NCBI GenBank assembly: GCA_964541255.1
Contig: CAZIPL010000072.1
Location: forward strand, 1-5,774
Direction of reading: 5' to 3'
From: CAYOSU01 sp964541255
Lineage (GTDB): Bacteria > Bacillota > Clostridia > Christensenellales > CAMQZB01
DNA length: 5,774 bases
A model generated the notes under the pieces. The model was given only the letters and a program-made list of their open reading frames with translations. It was not told the DNA's origin and did no database searches. Position 1 is the first letter of the stretch, and the number at the start of each line of letters is the position of its first letter. Position numbers and translations under genes: made by a program. Below, piece by piece: positions 1 to 4,960 of this stretch.

Positions 1-229
1 CGTTGTCTATTACGGTGCAAGAGCCGTCGCTGTTAATGATAACGTTAATCTCCGTACAAAAGCCTGCGAGCGCTTCGTCGATACTGTTATCGACAATCTC
101 CGTAATGAGATGATGCAAGCCTCTTTCGTCCGTTGATCCGATATACATTCCGGGACGTTTTCTGACAGGATCGAGACCTTCTAATACTTGTATCTCCTGT
201 TCGCCGTATGAATGTTCGACTTTTTCCAT
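1..229 (-). CDS. gyrB: DNA gyrase subunit B, N-terminal part (cut by window edge)
   Basis: The first 76 residues of a type IIA topoisomerase B subunit are visible before the reading frame leaves the window. GyrB binds and hydrolyses ATP to drive negative supercoiling by the GyrA2B2 complex. The GHKL ATPase motifs are clear: LEGLDPVRKRPGMYIGS (residues 16-32), then GLHHLITEIVDNSIDEALAG (37-56). In the second motif Glu44 matches the catalytic base (E. coli Glu42) and Asn48 the Mg-binding Asn46. Asp75 sits where E. coli Asp73 contacts adenine. ParE shares these motifs, so gyrB is preferred mainly because recF lies directly upstream on the same strand, as in many bacteria. The ATG at 227-229 is preceded by AAAGGA (237-242) at a 7-nt spacing. 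Transcription probably starts from its own promoter at 558-586, since recF upstream is closed by a terminator. Confidence 0.93.
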   Translation of the reverse strand, partial: MEKVEHSYGEQEIQVLEGLDPVRKRPGMYIGSTDERGLHHLITEIVDNSIDEALAGFCTEINVIINSDGSCTVIDN

Positions 230-414
230 TTTTTCATCCTTTTATCGGGCGTTGCCGTCCGTATTTTTTATAGTTGCAGCAAATGCTTTTTTAAGCGCGA
301 CACACTTTCTTACGCACAAGCAAAATTTACTTTGCAAAAAGTATTCGTAAAAGCTTTTAAGCAAAATCGCCGCATAAAAGCAATTCTTGCCGATGATTGC
401 AAAACCATTTTTAT

Positions 415-462
415 TTATGAGTTATACAAAGTAAACGTTTCTTTCTCTAAAACATTTTGCAA
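415..462 (-). CDS. possible 15-residue leader peptide upstream of gyrB
   Basis: A strong Shine-Dalgarno sequence AAAGGAG (470-476) sits 7 nt before a TTG codon that opens a 15-codon frame (MQNVLEKETFTLYNS) ending in TAA. It lies inside the predicted gyrB leader, about 185 nt before the gyrB start. No family is recognisable and the composition is not informative. The case rests entirely on the well-placed SD in a non-coding stretch. A longer ATG frame (422-508, 28 codons) overlaps it but has no SD. It may be a regulatory mini-ORF or a chance match. Confidence 0.25.
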   Translation of the reverse strand: MQNVLEKETFTLYNS

Positions 463-535
463 ATAATAACTCCTTTGAGAAAAACCGTTCTTTCTTGCTT
501 TTACGCATAAAACACGTCGGAATCGCAAATCTTTC

Positions 536-551
536 AAGCAAGTTTTTGCTT
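536..551 (-). repeat. hairpin at the predicted 5' end of the gyrB transcript
   Basis: AAGCAA and TTGCTT form a perfect 6-bp stem with a 4-nt loop. It begins at the predicted transcription start, so it would be the very 5' end of the gyrB mRNA and could protect it from decay. On the plus strand the same stem is followed by TTTT (552-555), so it also resembles a weak terminator, but no plus-strand gene is present to use it. Confidence 0.4.
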
Positions 552-557
552 TTTTAT

Positions 558-586
558 ATTATAGCACATTCGCACTCTTTTAACAA
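558..586 (-). promoter_or_regulatory. gyrB promoter, sigma-A type with extended -10
   Basis: On the minus strand a consensus TATAAT (558-563) is preceded by TGC, giving an extended -10. A TTGTTA -35 (581-586) lies exactly 17 bp upstream. The likely start of transcription is near 551, which leaves a gyrB leader of about 320 nt. This is one of the best promoter matches in the window. Confidence 0.72.
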
Positions 587-620
587 GCTATTTCACACCC
601 ACTTTGCGAAATAACGCCAA

Positions 621-701
621 ATTTTGCCCTAAATAGCCCAATTTGTGTTTTTGTCGTATAAATCGACTTTTTGACATCACTTGAAAAATAAAGGGCAAAA
701 T
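621..701. repeat. 10-bp perfect inverted repeat with 61-bp spacer
   Basis: ATTTTGCCCT (621-630) and AGGGCAAAAT (692-701) are exact reverse complements. They lie upstream of the gyrB -35 and downstream of the recF terminator, so the pair falls in untranscribed or weakly transcribed DNA and may be two operator half-sites. A direct repeat AATCGGTTT (700-708 and 710-718) abuts the right arm. The function is unknown. Confidence 0.5.
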
Positions 702-724
702 CGGTTTTAATCGGTTTATCACAC

Positions 725-753
725 AAAAATCCGCCGAATCGCATCGGCGGATT
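725..753 (-). terminator. recF intrinsic terminator
   Basis: Read on the minus strand, AATCCGCCGA (744-753) pairs perfectly with TCGGCGGATT (728-737) across a 6-nt loop. The 10-bp stem is followed by a U tract (725-729). It begins one base after the recF stop codon. It should insulate gyrB from recF transcription, consistent with gyrB having its own promoter. Confidence 0.87.
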
Positions 754-1833
754 TTATTGACGGATCGTACCGTTTTCTATTCTTATTAAGTTTCCTCTTC
801 CCATTTCCTCTTCGTCGGTTGTCGTGACTATCGTCTGACCGCCCTCGCACGCTTTCAATAGGCGCGTTCGACGCTCTTTGTCAAGCTCCGACATAACGTC
901 GTCAAGAAGCAATATCGGCTTTTCACCCGTCAATTTCTCGAAGATCGAAATCTCCGCAAGCTTCAGCGACAACGTCGCCGTTCGCTGCTGGCCTTGGCTT
1001 CCGAAAGTTCTGACGTCTTCACCCGAAAGAGTAATCTTTATGTCGTCTCTTTGCGGCCCTACACTTGTGAACTTAAGGTAAGTATCTCTCTCGACGGCTT
1101 TTTTGAGCTTTTCTTCAAGCTCAAACGCGATTCCGTCTTCGTCTTCATTTTCAACGCTTGTTGCATATTCGATTCTCAATTGCTCATTAGGTGCGATTTC
1201 TTTATGAATTCTTTCCGCTTCCACCGAAAGCTCTTTGCAAAATTCACGTCTTGCAACGATCAACCTTGCACCCTCTTGAGCAAGCTGCGTATCCCAAAGA
1301 GACAGCGTGTTTTTGATTTTTTCCGTCGATTCGTCTTTCAAAAGCGCATTTCTTTGTCTTAAGATTTTGTTATATTTATTCAACGCGTAAAAATAACTTC
1401 TGTCCGCTTGCGACAAATCTATATCCATAAAACGTCTTCGAAAATCGGGAGAGTCTTTTATGAGGCTCATCTCGTCGGGAGAAAAATATATCGCCCTTAT
1501 ATTCCCTATAAGCTCGCCTATTTTCGCGATCGCCATGCCGTTCACCGTCGCGCACTTTTTGGCGTTTTTCGACATAAGCATCTCTACCTCGAATTCGCCG
1601 CCGTTGTTTTCCGCCGTCGCGGTAACTCTCGCATACGTCTCGCCTTTTCTTATCAATCCCTTGTCGTTGGAAAGTCTCGGACTTGTTCCCGTCGCAAGAA
1701 GATATATCCCCTCGATAAGATTGGTTTTCCCCTGTGCGTTTTTGCCCGCCACGATATTAAGCCCGTCGGAAAAGTACGCCGTGCCCTTAATATAATTTCT
1801 AAAGTTGTAAAGATCGAGTTTTTTTACTATCAT
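754..1833 (-). CDS. recF: DNA replication and repair protein RecF
   Basis: RecF is an SMC/Rad50-like ABC ATPase that acts with RecO and RecR to load RecA at single-strand gaps and stalled forks. The 359-residue length is normal for the family. Visible motifs in order are: the start MIVKKLDLYNFRNY; Walker A GKNAQGKT (30-37) followed by NLIEGIYLLA; the ABC signature region FGSQGQQRTATLSLKLAE (277-294); and Walker B with D-loop ILLLDDVMSELD (307-318). The middle (about 130-250) is the charged helical arm region. The usual KSHR near residue 50 is replaced by TSPR, a mild oddity. The N-terminus aligns with the family, so the ATG at 1831-1833 is secure, yet no Shine-Dalgarno is visible before it. 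It diverges from dnaA and is followed by its own terminator; neither dnaN nor the S4-domain gene often found beside it is present. Confidence 0.97.
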   Translation of the reverse strand: MIVKKLDLYNFRNYIKGTAYFSDGLNIVAGKNAQGKTNLIEGIYLLATGTSPRLSNDKGLIRKGETYARVTATAENNGGEFEVEMLMSKNAKKCATVNGMAIAKIGELIGNIRAIYFSPDEMSLIKDSPDFRRRFMDIDLSQADRSYFYALNKYNKILRQRNALLKDESTEKIKNTLSLWDTQLAQEGARLIVARREFCKELSVEAERIHKEIAPNEQLRIEYATSVENEDEDGIAFELEEKLKKAVERDTYLKFTSVGPQRDDIKITLSGEDVRTFGSQGQQRTATLSLKLAEISIFEKLTGEKPILLLDDVMSELDKERRTRLLKACEGGQTIVTTTDEEEMGRGNLIRIENGTIRQ

Positions 1834-1936
1834 GACGATTATTTTTGCAAAAACACTTTATTTTTGTGGAAAAGTGTAGTAGAATAGAAATGCTCTCGCG
1901 CGAGTTTTGCACATATTTTGTTTTTTGGCAGCGTGA

Positions 1937-1962
1937 ACGCAAGTTATCTTGCGTGCCTTTTT
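1937..1962 (+). terminator. terminator-like hairpin in the dnaA upstream region
   Basis: ACGCAAG (1937-1943) and CTTGCGT (1948-1954) form a perfect 7-bp stem with a TTAT loop, followed by GCC and then five T (1958-1962). In the plus direction this resembles an intrinsic terminator or attenuator about 115 bp before dnaA. If dnaA is transcribed from further upstream, the hairpin could limit read-through. It could equally be an 18-bp operator, as the arms form a near-perfect dyad. Confidence 0.4.
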
Positions 1963-2029
1963 ACTTAATATGCGTGATTTCGGCGGAATTTTCCACCTCT
2001 TTCGCAAGGCAATGTGACTTATTACAAAT

Positions 2030-2058
2030 ATTGTATCACATTCACAAACATTTTTCAA
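2030..2058 (-). promoter_or_regulatory. recF promoter, sigma-A type with extended -10
   Basis: On the minus strand TTGAAA (2053-2058) is followed after exactly 17 bp by TACAAT (2030-2035), with TGA directly before the -10, giving an extended -10. Transcription would start near 2023 and leave a recF leader of about 190 nt. The element lies only 18-47 bp before the dnaA start codon, so initiation on the two strands could interfere. Confidence 0.62.
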
Positions 2059-2076
2059 ATCATAGGATAAAGTATT

Positions 2077-3432
2077 ATGCTTACACCGCAAAGTATTTGG
2101 GATAAATCTCTCAAAACTCTCGAAACGACCGTCGTCGTATATTCTTTCGACGTATGGATCAAAAATTTAAGACCCGTCAATATCGTCGGAAACAAGCTTG
2201 TGTTGTCCGCGCCTTCGACATATGTATATAACGTCGTTACGCAGAATTATTACGAAACTATTATTGACGCCGTTCGCGCACAGAACCTTTACGTCAACGA
2301 CATAGAACTCGTTTGCGACGAAGACGGAGAAACGCAAAAAGAAAACCACCCAGCGTTAGAACCGATAAAAGCTCCCGTTATCGAAAAAAAACCCGATAGA
2401 GGTATATCGCTTAATTCGAAATATACTTTCGAATCTTTTGTAGTAGGAGATTCCAATAAGTTTGTTCATGCCGCAGCTCGCGTCGTTGCGGAAAATCCCG
2501 GAACGAGGCACAACCCGCTTTTTATTTACGGCGGCGTCGGACTTGGAAAAACTCACATTATGCACGCTATCGGCAATTACATAATGGAGCATAACCCAGA
2601 AAAGAAGCTTATCTATACGACATCCGAGCGTTTCACCAACGAGTTTATCGATTCGTTGCGTTCGGACAAGCGCACCGAAACACAGCGGTTTAAGGACAAC
2701 TACCGTTCGGCGGACGTTCTTATGATCGACGACGTTCAATTTTTCGAAAACAAGCCCTCCGTGCAAGAGGAGTTGTTCCACACGTTCAACGATTTATATA
2801 ACGAAAACAAGCAAATAATCTTGACGTCAGACCGAAAACCCAACGAAATTCCGTCACTCGAAGAGCGCCTTCGCACACGCTTTGAGTGGGGAATCATCGC
2901 CGACGTACAGCCGCCCTCGCTAGAAACCAAAGTCGCGATTTTGCAAATGAAAGCCGAGCAAGAACGTTACATCATTCCGAACGACGTATTTTATTTCATC
3001 GCGGAACGAGTCGATTCCAACATAAGAGAAATGGAATCTCTCCTTGCAAGAGTTGCGCTATATTCGAAAATGGTCGATAAAGAGGTTTCCCTCGACCTTG
3101 CGAAAGAAGCTCTCAGAGATTACGCAGACCATCGCCGCTCACAGATGTCCGCTGACACCGTTATCGAAGCGACGTGCAAATATTTCAACATCTCTCGCGA
3201 CGACCTCACCGGCAAGCGCAAAACAAAGGAAATCGTCGAACCGCGACAAATCGCGATGTATCTCATTCTCGAATTCCTCTCCCTTCCCCTTATGTCGGTT
3301 GGTCAAATTTTCGGCGGAAGAGATTATACCACCGTTATTCACGCAAGAGACAAAATCTCCGATAGACTCAAAACAGACAAAAAGCTCGTCGTTCAAGTAA
3401 ACGATATAAGGAATATGATTAAAGGCAATTGA
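2077..3432 (+). CDS. dnaA: Chromosomal replication initiator protein DnaA
   Basis: DnaA binds DnaA boxes at oriC and, in its ATP form, oligomerises to open the duplex. At 451 residues it has all four domains. Domain I is about 1-80 and a short linker runs about 82-110. The AAA+ domain III has Walker A GGVGLGKT (152-159), Walker B VLMIDDVQF (214-222), sensor I ILTSDRKP (248-255), the arginine-finger box RLRTRFEWG (264-272) and sensor II NIREMES (315-321). The DNA-binding domain IV has KRKTKEIVEPRQIAMYL (380-396) and GGRDYTTVIHA (413-423). Tyr417 replaces the near-universal His of GRDHTT (E. coli His434), a DNA base-contacting position. The start fits the family N-terminus, with AGGA (2064-2067) 9 nt upstream. 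dnaA is monocistronic here: no dnaN follows, and a terminator lies about 65 bp downstream. Confidence 0.98.
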   Translation: MLTPQSIWDKSLKTLETTVVVYSFDVWIKNLRPVNIVGNKLVLSAPSTYVYNVVTQNYYETIIDAVRAQNLYVNDIELVCDEDGETQKENHPALEPIKAPVIEKKPDRGISLNSKYTFESFVVGDSNKFVHAAARVVAENPGTRHNPLFIYGGVGLGKTHIMHAIGNYIMEHNPEKKLIYTTSERFTNEFIDSLRSDKRTETQRFKDNYRSADVLMIDDVQFFENKPSVQEELFHTFNDLYNENKQIILTSDRKPNEIPSLEERLRTRFEWGIIADVQPPSLETKVAILQMKAEQERYIIPNDVFYFIAERVDSNIREMESLLARVALYSKMVDKEVSLDLAKEALRDYADHRRSQMSADTVIEATCKYFNISRDDLTGKRKTKEIVEPRQIAMYLILEFLSLPLMSVGQIFGGRDYTTVIHARDKISDRLKTDKKLVVQVNDIRNMIKGN

Positions 3433-3487
3433 TTTCTCTTGAAAAGCTTAGTGTTTGTTTATAGTATAATAACGCCAAAGTCCAAAC

Positions 3488-3536
3488 AAAAAATTAACCT
3501 CCGTTTCTTTACATTAGATACGGAGGTTTCGTTTTT
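3488..3536. terminator. bidirectional intrinsic terminator between dnaA and the convergent operon
   Basis: AACCTCCGT (3496-3504) pairs with ACGGAGGTT (3520-3528). The stem extends inward by TCT/AGA past one mismatch, leaving a 7-nt loop. On the plus side it is followed by TTCG-free U-rich sequence ending in five T (3532-3536); on the minus side it is followed by AA and six U (complement of 3488-3493). It can therefore end dnaA transcripts and also stop the minus-strand operon that converges on it. The right arm contains GGAGG, which could double as a Shine-Dalgarno for the small frame at 3537. Confidence 0.8.
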
Positions 3537-3641
3537 ATGTCGAAAAATATGTCGAAACGTATTGAAACAATACTCGATTTCTTGTATTACACATACAAAT
3601 TCTCTTTCTCTTATACGCTTTTCGACGTATTATCTTTATAA
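3537..3641 (+). CDS. doubtful 34-residue ORF after the dnaA terminator
   Basis: An ATG frame of 34 codons, opening MSKNMSKRIETILDFLYY and ending in TAA, begins 10 nt after GGAGG (3522-3526). That SD lies inside the right arm of the terminator hairpin, so any ribosome access would need the hairpin open. It has no recognisable family and is rich in Tyr, Phe and Ser. A TATAAT (3465-3470) lies upstream, but its nearest -35-like TTGAAA is 20 bp away, which is too far. The terminator should stop most transcripts before it. It is probably a chance frame and is recorded because of the SD. Confidence 0.15.
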   Translation: MSKNMSKRIETILDFLYYTYKFSFSYTLFDVLSL

Positions 3642-3648
3642 GAAAGCA

Positions 3649-3665
3649 CAATAAAGCTTTTATTG
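3649..3665 (-). terminator. weak AT-rich hairpin after the TIM-barrel gene
   Basis: CAATAAA and TTTATTG form a 7-bp stem around a 3-nt loop, 38 bp beyond the stop codon of the minus-strand operon. On the minus strand it is followed by TGCTTTCTTAT, an imperfect U-rich tail. It may act as a weak first terminator ahead of the stronger bidirectional one at 3488-3536. Confidence 0.3.
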
Positions 3666-3703
3666 CAAGCAAATCTTCAAACTATCAACGGAAAACCGAT
3701 ATA

Positions 3704-4507
3704 TCAGCCAAGCTTTTCGTATTCATTTTTTAGTAATGTAGCAAACATTTCGCCGCTCGTTTTGGCGTCTTTCAATCTTTCGACAAGCTCTTTTCCCGTT
3801 TTTCCTTTGAACTTAGTTTCGAGAGTGAGCGTTCCGCAATAGCTTGTTTTGACAAGTTTTTTTGCCGTCATTTCCCAATCGACCGTTCCCGTAAAAAGCG
3901 GATCGTGCATATCCTTAATTCTGTCGTTGTCGTGAAGATGAATCGCCTTGAGTTTTTCGCCGAAAAGCGAAAGCATATCCGTGTTGCAACTCCAGATATT
4001 CGCATGACCGCTGTCGAAGCAAAAACCTACGTTGTCGAACTCGTTTTGAAGAACCAACGCTTTGACAGGCTCGATTATGTGTATATTTTCTATCGCAATA
4101 TCAACGCCGCTCGTTTTGGCATTCTCAAACAATCGATAATATCTTTTCAAGCCCTCGGCGTTAACGATAGGAAGTCCCTCATTCCCCTCGGGATGAAGCA
4201 CGAGCGTTTTTATTTTCGCTTCGCCCAAAAGCTTAATTAGTTCGATTTGCTTATTAAGGTATTCTTCGGCTTTTACGTCGCCGTGCCATATATAAGTATT
4301 CCCTACATACGGCGCGTGCACGCTTTCTATTTTAAGTCCGAATTTGTTAGATTCCTCAATTCTTTTTTCTAACGGAGTTTCTTCTTCGCCGCCCCACAAA
4401 AGAATGCTTTCAAAGCCGCTTTCTTTGAAAAGGGAAAACCTTTCGTCATACGGCATACCCGATAACGCGCACTTCGAGTTTATTCCCAAAACGTTATAAT
4501 CTATCAT
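3704..4507 (-). CDS. sugar phosphate isomerase/epimerase-like TIM-barrel protein
   Basis: This 267-residue protein belongs to the xylose isomerase-like / AP endonuclease 2 TIM-barrel superfamily. Members bind divalent metals and either isomerise or epimerise sugars and inositols or, as endonuclease IV, cut DNA at abasic sites. Metal-ligand candidates fall in order at the barrel strand ends: His64 (VHAPY), His105 (LHPEG), Glu140 (IENIH), Asp165 and His168 (DSGHAN), His190/His192 (IHLHDND) and Glu230 (LETKF). The short length and the IHLHDND motif favour the isomerase/epimerase group over endonuclease IV. The substrate cannot be read from the sequence. Its ATG overlaps the stop codon of the preceding acetyltransferase gene by 4 bp (ATGA, 4504-4507), with only a weak GGAAAA before it, so translation is probably coupled. 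There is no signal peptide, so it should be cytoplasmic. It is the last gene of the operon. Confidence 0.86.
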   Translation of the reverse strand: MIDYNVLGINSKCALSGMPYDERFSLFKESGFESILLWGGEEETPLEKRIEESNKFGLKIESVHAPYVGNTYIWHGDVKAEEYLNKQIELIKLLGEAKIKTLVLHPEGNEGLPIVNAEGLKRYYRLFENAKTSGVDIAIENIHIIEPVKALVLQNEFDNVGFCFDSGHANIWSCNTDMLSLFGEKLKAIHLHDNDRIKDMHDPLFTGTVDWEMTAKKLVKTSYCGTLTLETKFKGKTGKELVERLKDAKTSGEMFATLLKNEYEKLG

Positions 4508-4938
4508 TTTTCCAAATACATTTGCTCGTATTCGAGTGGATAGAATCCCATGTTTTCGTAAAGCTTTTTGGCTCTGCCGTTATAATCTTCTACTTCGAGC
4601 CTGAATCTTTTTATATTAGGCGTTTTCAAAATATAATCGAAAAACTCTTTCCCCAAGCCCTTGCTTCGGAATTCTTTTTTGACAAAAGCTTCGTCGATCC
4701 ATAAAACCAATCCGCCCGCTTCTTGAGAATAAGTCTTCGCTGTGACGGCATATCCCGCAATCTCGCCGCAATACTCGAATATATAGCACTTCGCGTAATC
4801 ACTTGACGACAAAACCTCTTCGACAAACAAATCCATATTTTCTTCGGGAATATTCTTCAAAACCGCGTCGGAGGAATAAAACTCCTTGCACATCTTTTTA
4901 TATTCCGCAATATCTTTTCTTTCTAATTCTCTTATCAT
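4504..4938 (-). CDS. GNAT family N-acetyltransferase
   Basis: This 144-residue single-domain acetyltransferase would transfer an acetyl group from acetyl-CoA to an amine. The acetyl-CoA pyrophosphate loop is RSKGLG (91-96, the R/Q-x-x-G-x-G motif) after the strand LVLWIDEAFVKKEF. The C-terminal motif NGRAKKLYENMGFYPLEYEQMYL (120-142) contains Tyr127, the usual general-acid position. The acceptor cannot be predicted; resemblance to aminoglycoside or small-molecule acetyltransferases would be guesswork. The start ATG at 4936-4938 lies 22 nt after the gtrA-like stop codon; AGG is very close (2 nt) and GGGA (4947-4950) sits at a more normal 8-nt spacing. It overlaps the downstream TIM-barrel gene by 4 bp, so it is the middle cistron of a three-gene operon. 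Confidence 0.87.
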   Translation of the reverse strand: MIRELERKDIAEYKKMCKEFYSSDAVLKNIPEENMDLFVEEVLSSSDYAKCYIFEYCGEIAGYAVTAKTYSQEAGGLVLWIDEAFVKKEFRSKGLGKEFFDYILKTPNIKRFRLEVEDYNGRAKKLYENMGFYPLEYEQMYLEK

Positions 4939-4960
4939 TTCCTATGTCCCATCGGCAATT

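Larger units (their letters stand above)
230..753 (-). other. recF-gyrB intergenic gap containing the gyrB leader
   Basis: This AT-rich stretch of 524 bp holds no convincing protein gene of normal size. From recF towards gyrB it contains the recF terminator (725-753), a tandem AATCGGTTT repeat (700-718), a long inverted repeat (621-630 and 692-701), the gyrB promoter (558-586), and a leader of about 320 nt with several small hairpins. Examples of these hairpins are 536-551 and 328-343 (TACTTT-GCAA-AAAGTA). A second, weak -10-like TATAAA lies about 40 bp before the gyrB start, but I see no good -35 for it. The leader is unusually long for gyrB and does not match any riboswitch class I can recognise. 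Confidence 0.6.
1834..2076. promoter_or_regulatory. dnaA/recF divergent control region, candidate oriC or DnaA autoregulatory region
   Basis: This 243-bp non-coding region carries several palindromes: TTTTTGCAAAAA (1842-1853), ACACTTT-N11-AAAGTGT (1853-1877), CTCGCGCGAG (1895-1904), ACGCAAG-N4-CTTGCGT (1937-1954) and AATGTGA-N18-TCACATT (2011-2042). Two DnaA-box-like sites face each other: TTTTCCACA on the minus strand (1865-1873, one mismatch to TTATCCACA) and TTTTCCACC on the plus strand (1989-1997, two mismatches). An AT-rich stretch covers about 2011-2076. I found no strong dnaA promoter; TAGAAT at 1880-1885 is a weak -10 candidate with a poor -35. oriC commonly lies next to dnaA in Bacillota, but the box number here is low, so the origin call is tentative. 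Confidence 0.35.

Noticed and set aside
212..466. Plus-strand 84-codon frame
   Set aside because: It starts inside the antisense of gyrB codons, has no Shine-Dalgarno or promoter, shows no recognisable domain, and covers the gyrB leader on the opposite strand.
1408..1887. Plus-strand 159-codon frame and the nearby plus-strand frames antisense to recF
   Set aside because: These are antisense to a recF gene with intact motifs, show no family features, and have no start signals. They are shadows of recF codon usage.
1865..1889. TAGTAGAATAG next to the box-like TGTGGAAAA, as a possible DnaA-trio origin-unwinding element
   Set aside because: As I recall the element, the TAG-bearing strand should have its 3' end facing the DnaA box; here it runs away from it. 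Only two clean triplets are present and there is no GC-rich spacer.
2011..2042. CRP-type operator (TGTGA...TCACA)
   Set aside because: The half-sites are separated by 18 bp rather than the 6 bp of a CRP site.
230..2076. Spo0J/Noc-type parS or other centromere palindromes near the replication genes
   Set aside because: No sequence close to the TGTTTCACGTGAAACA consensus was found in the intergenic regions.
1858..2091. Minus-strand 77-codon frame across the dnaA/recF intergenic region
   Set aside because: It begins inside the dnaA coding region on the opposite strand, overlaps the recF promoter and the palindromes, has low-complexity basic composition, and has no SD.
3439..3470. Promoter TTGAAA/TATAAT after dnaA, giving a short RNA ending at the terminator
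   Set aside because: The spacing is 20 bp and there is no extended -10, so the pair is unlikely to work; the TATAAT alone is expected by chance in AT-rich DNA.
3439..3654. TTG-started 71-codon plus-strand frame after dnaA
   Set aside because: There is no SD, it runs straight through the terminator hairpin, and it has no recognisable domain.
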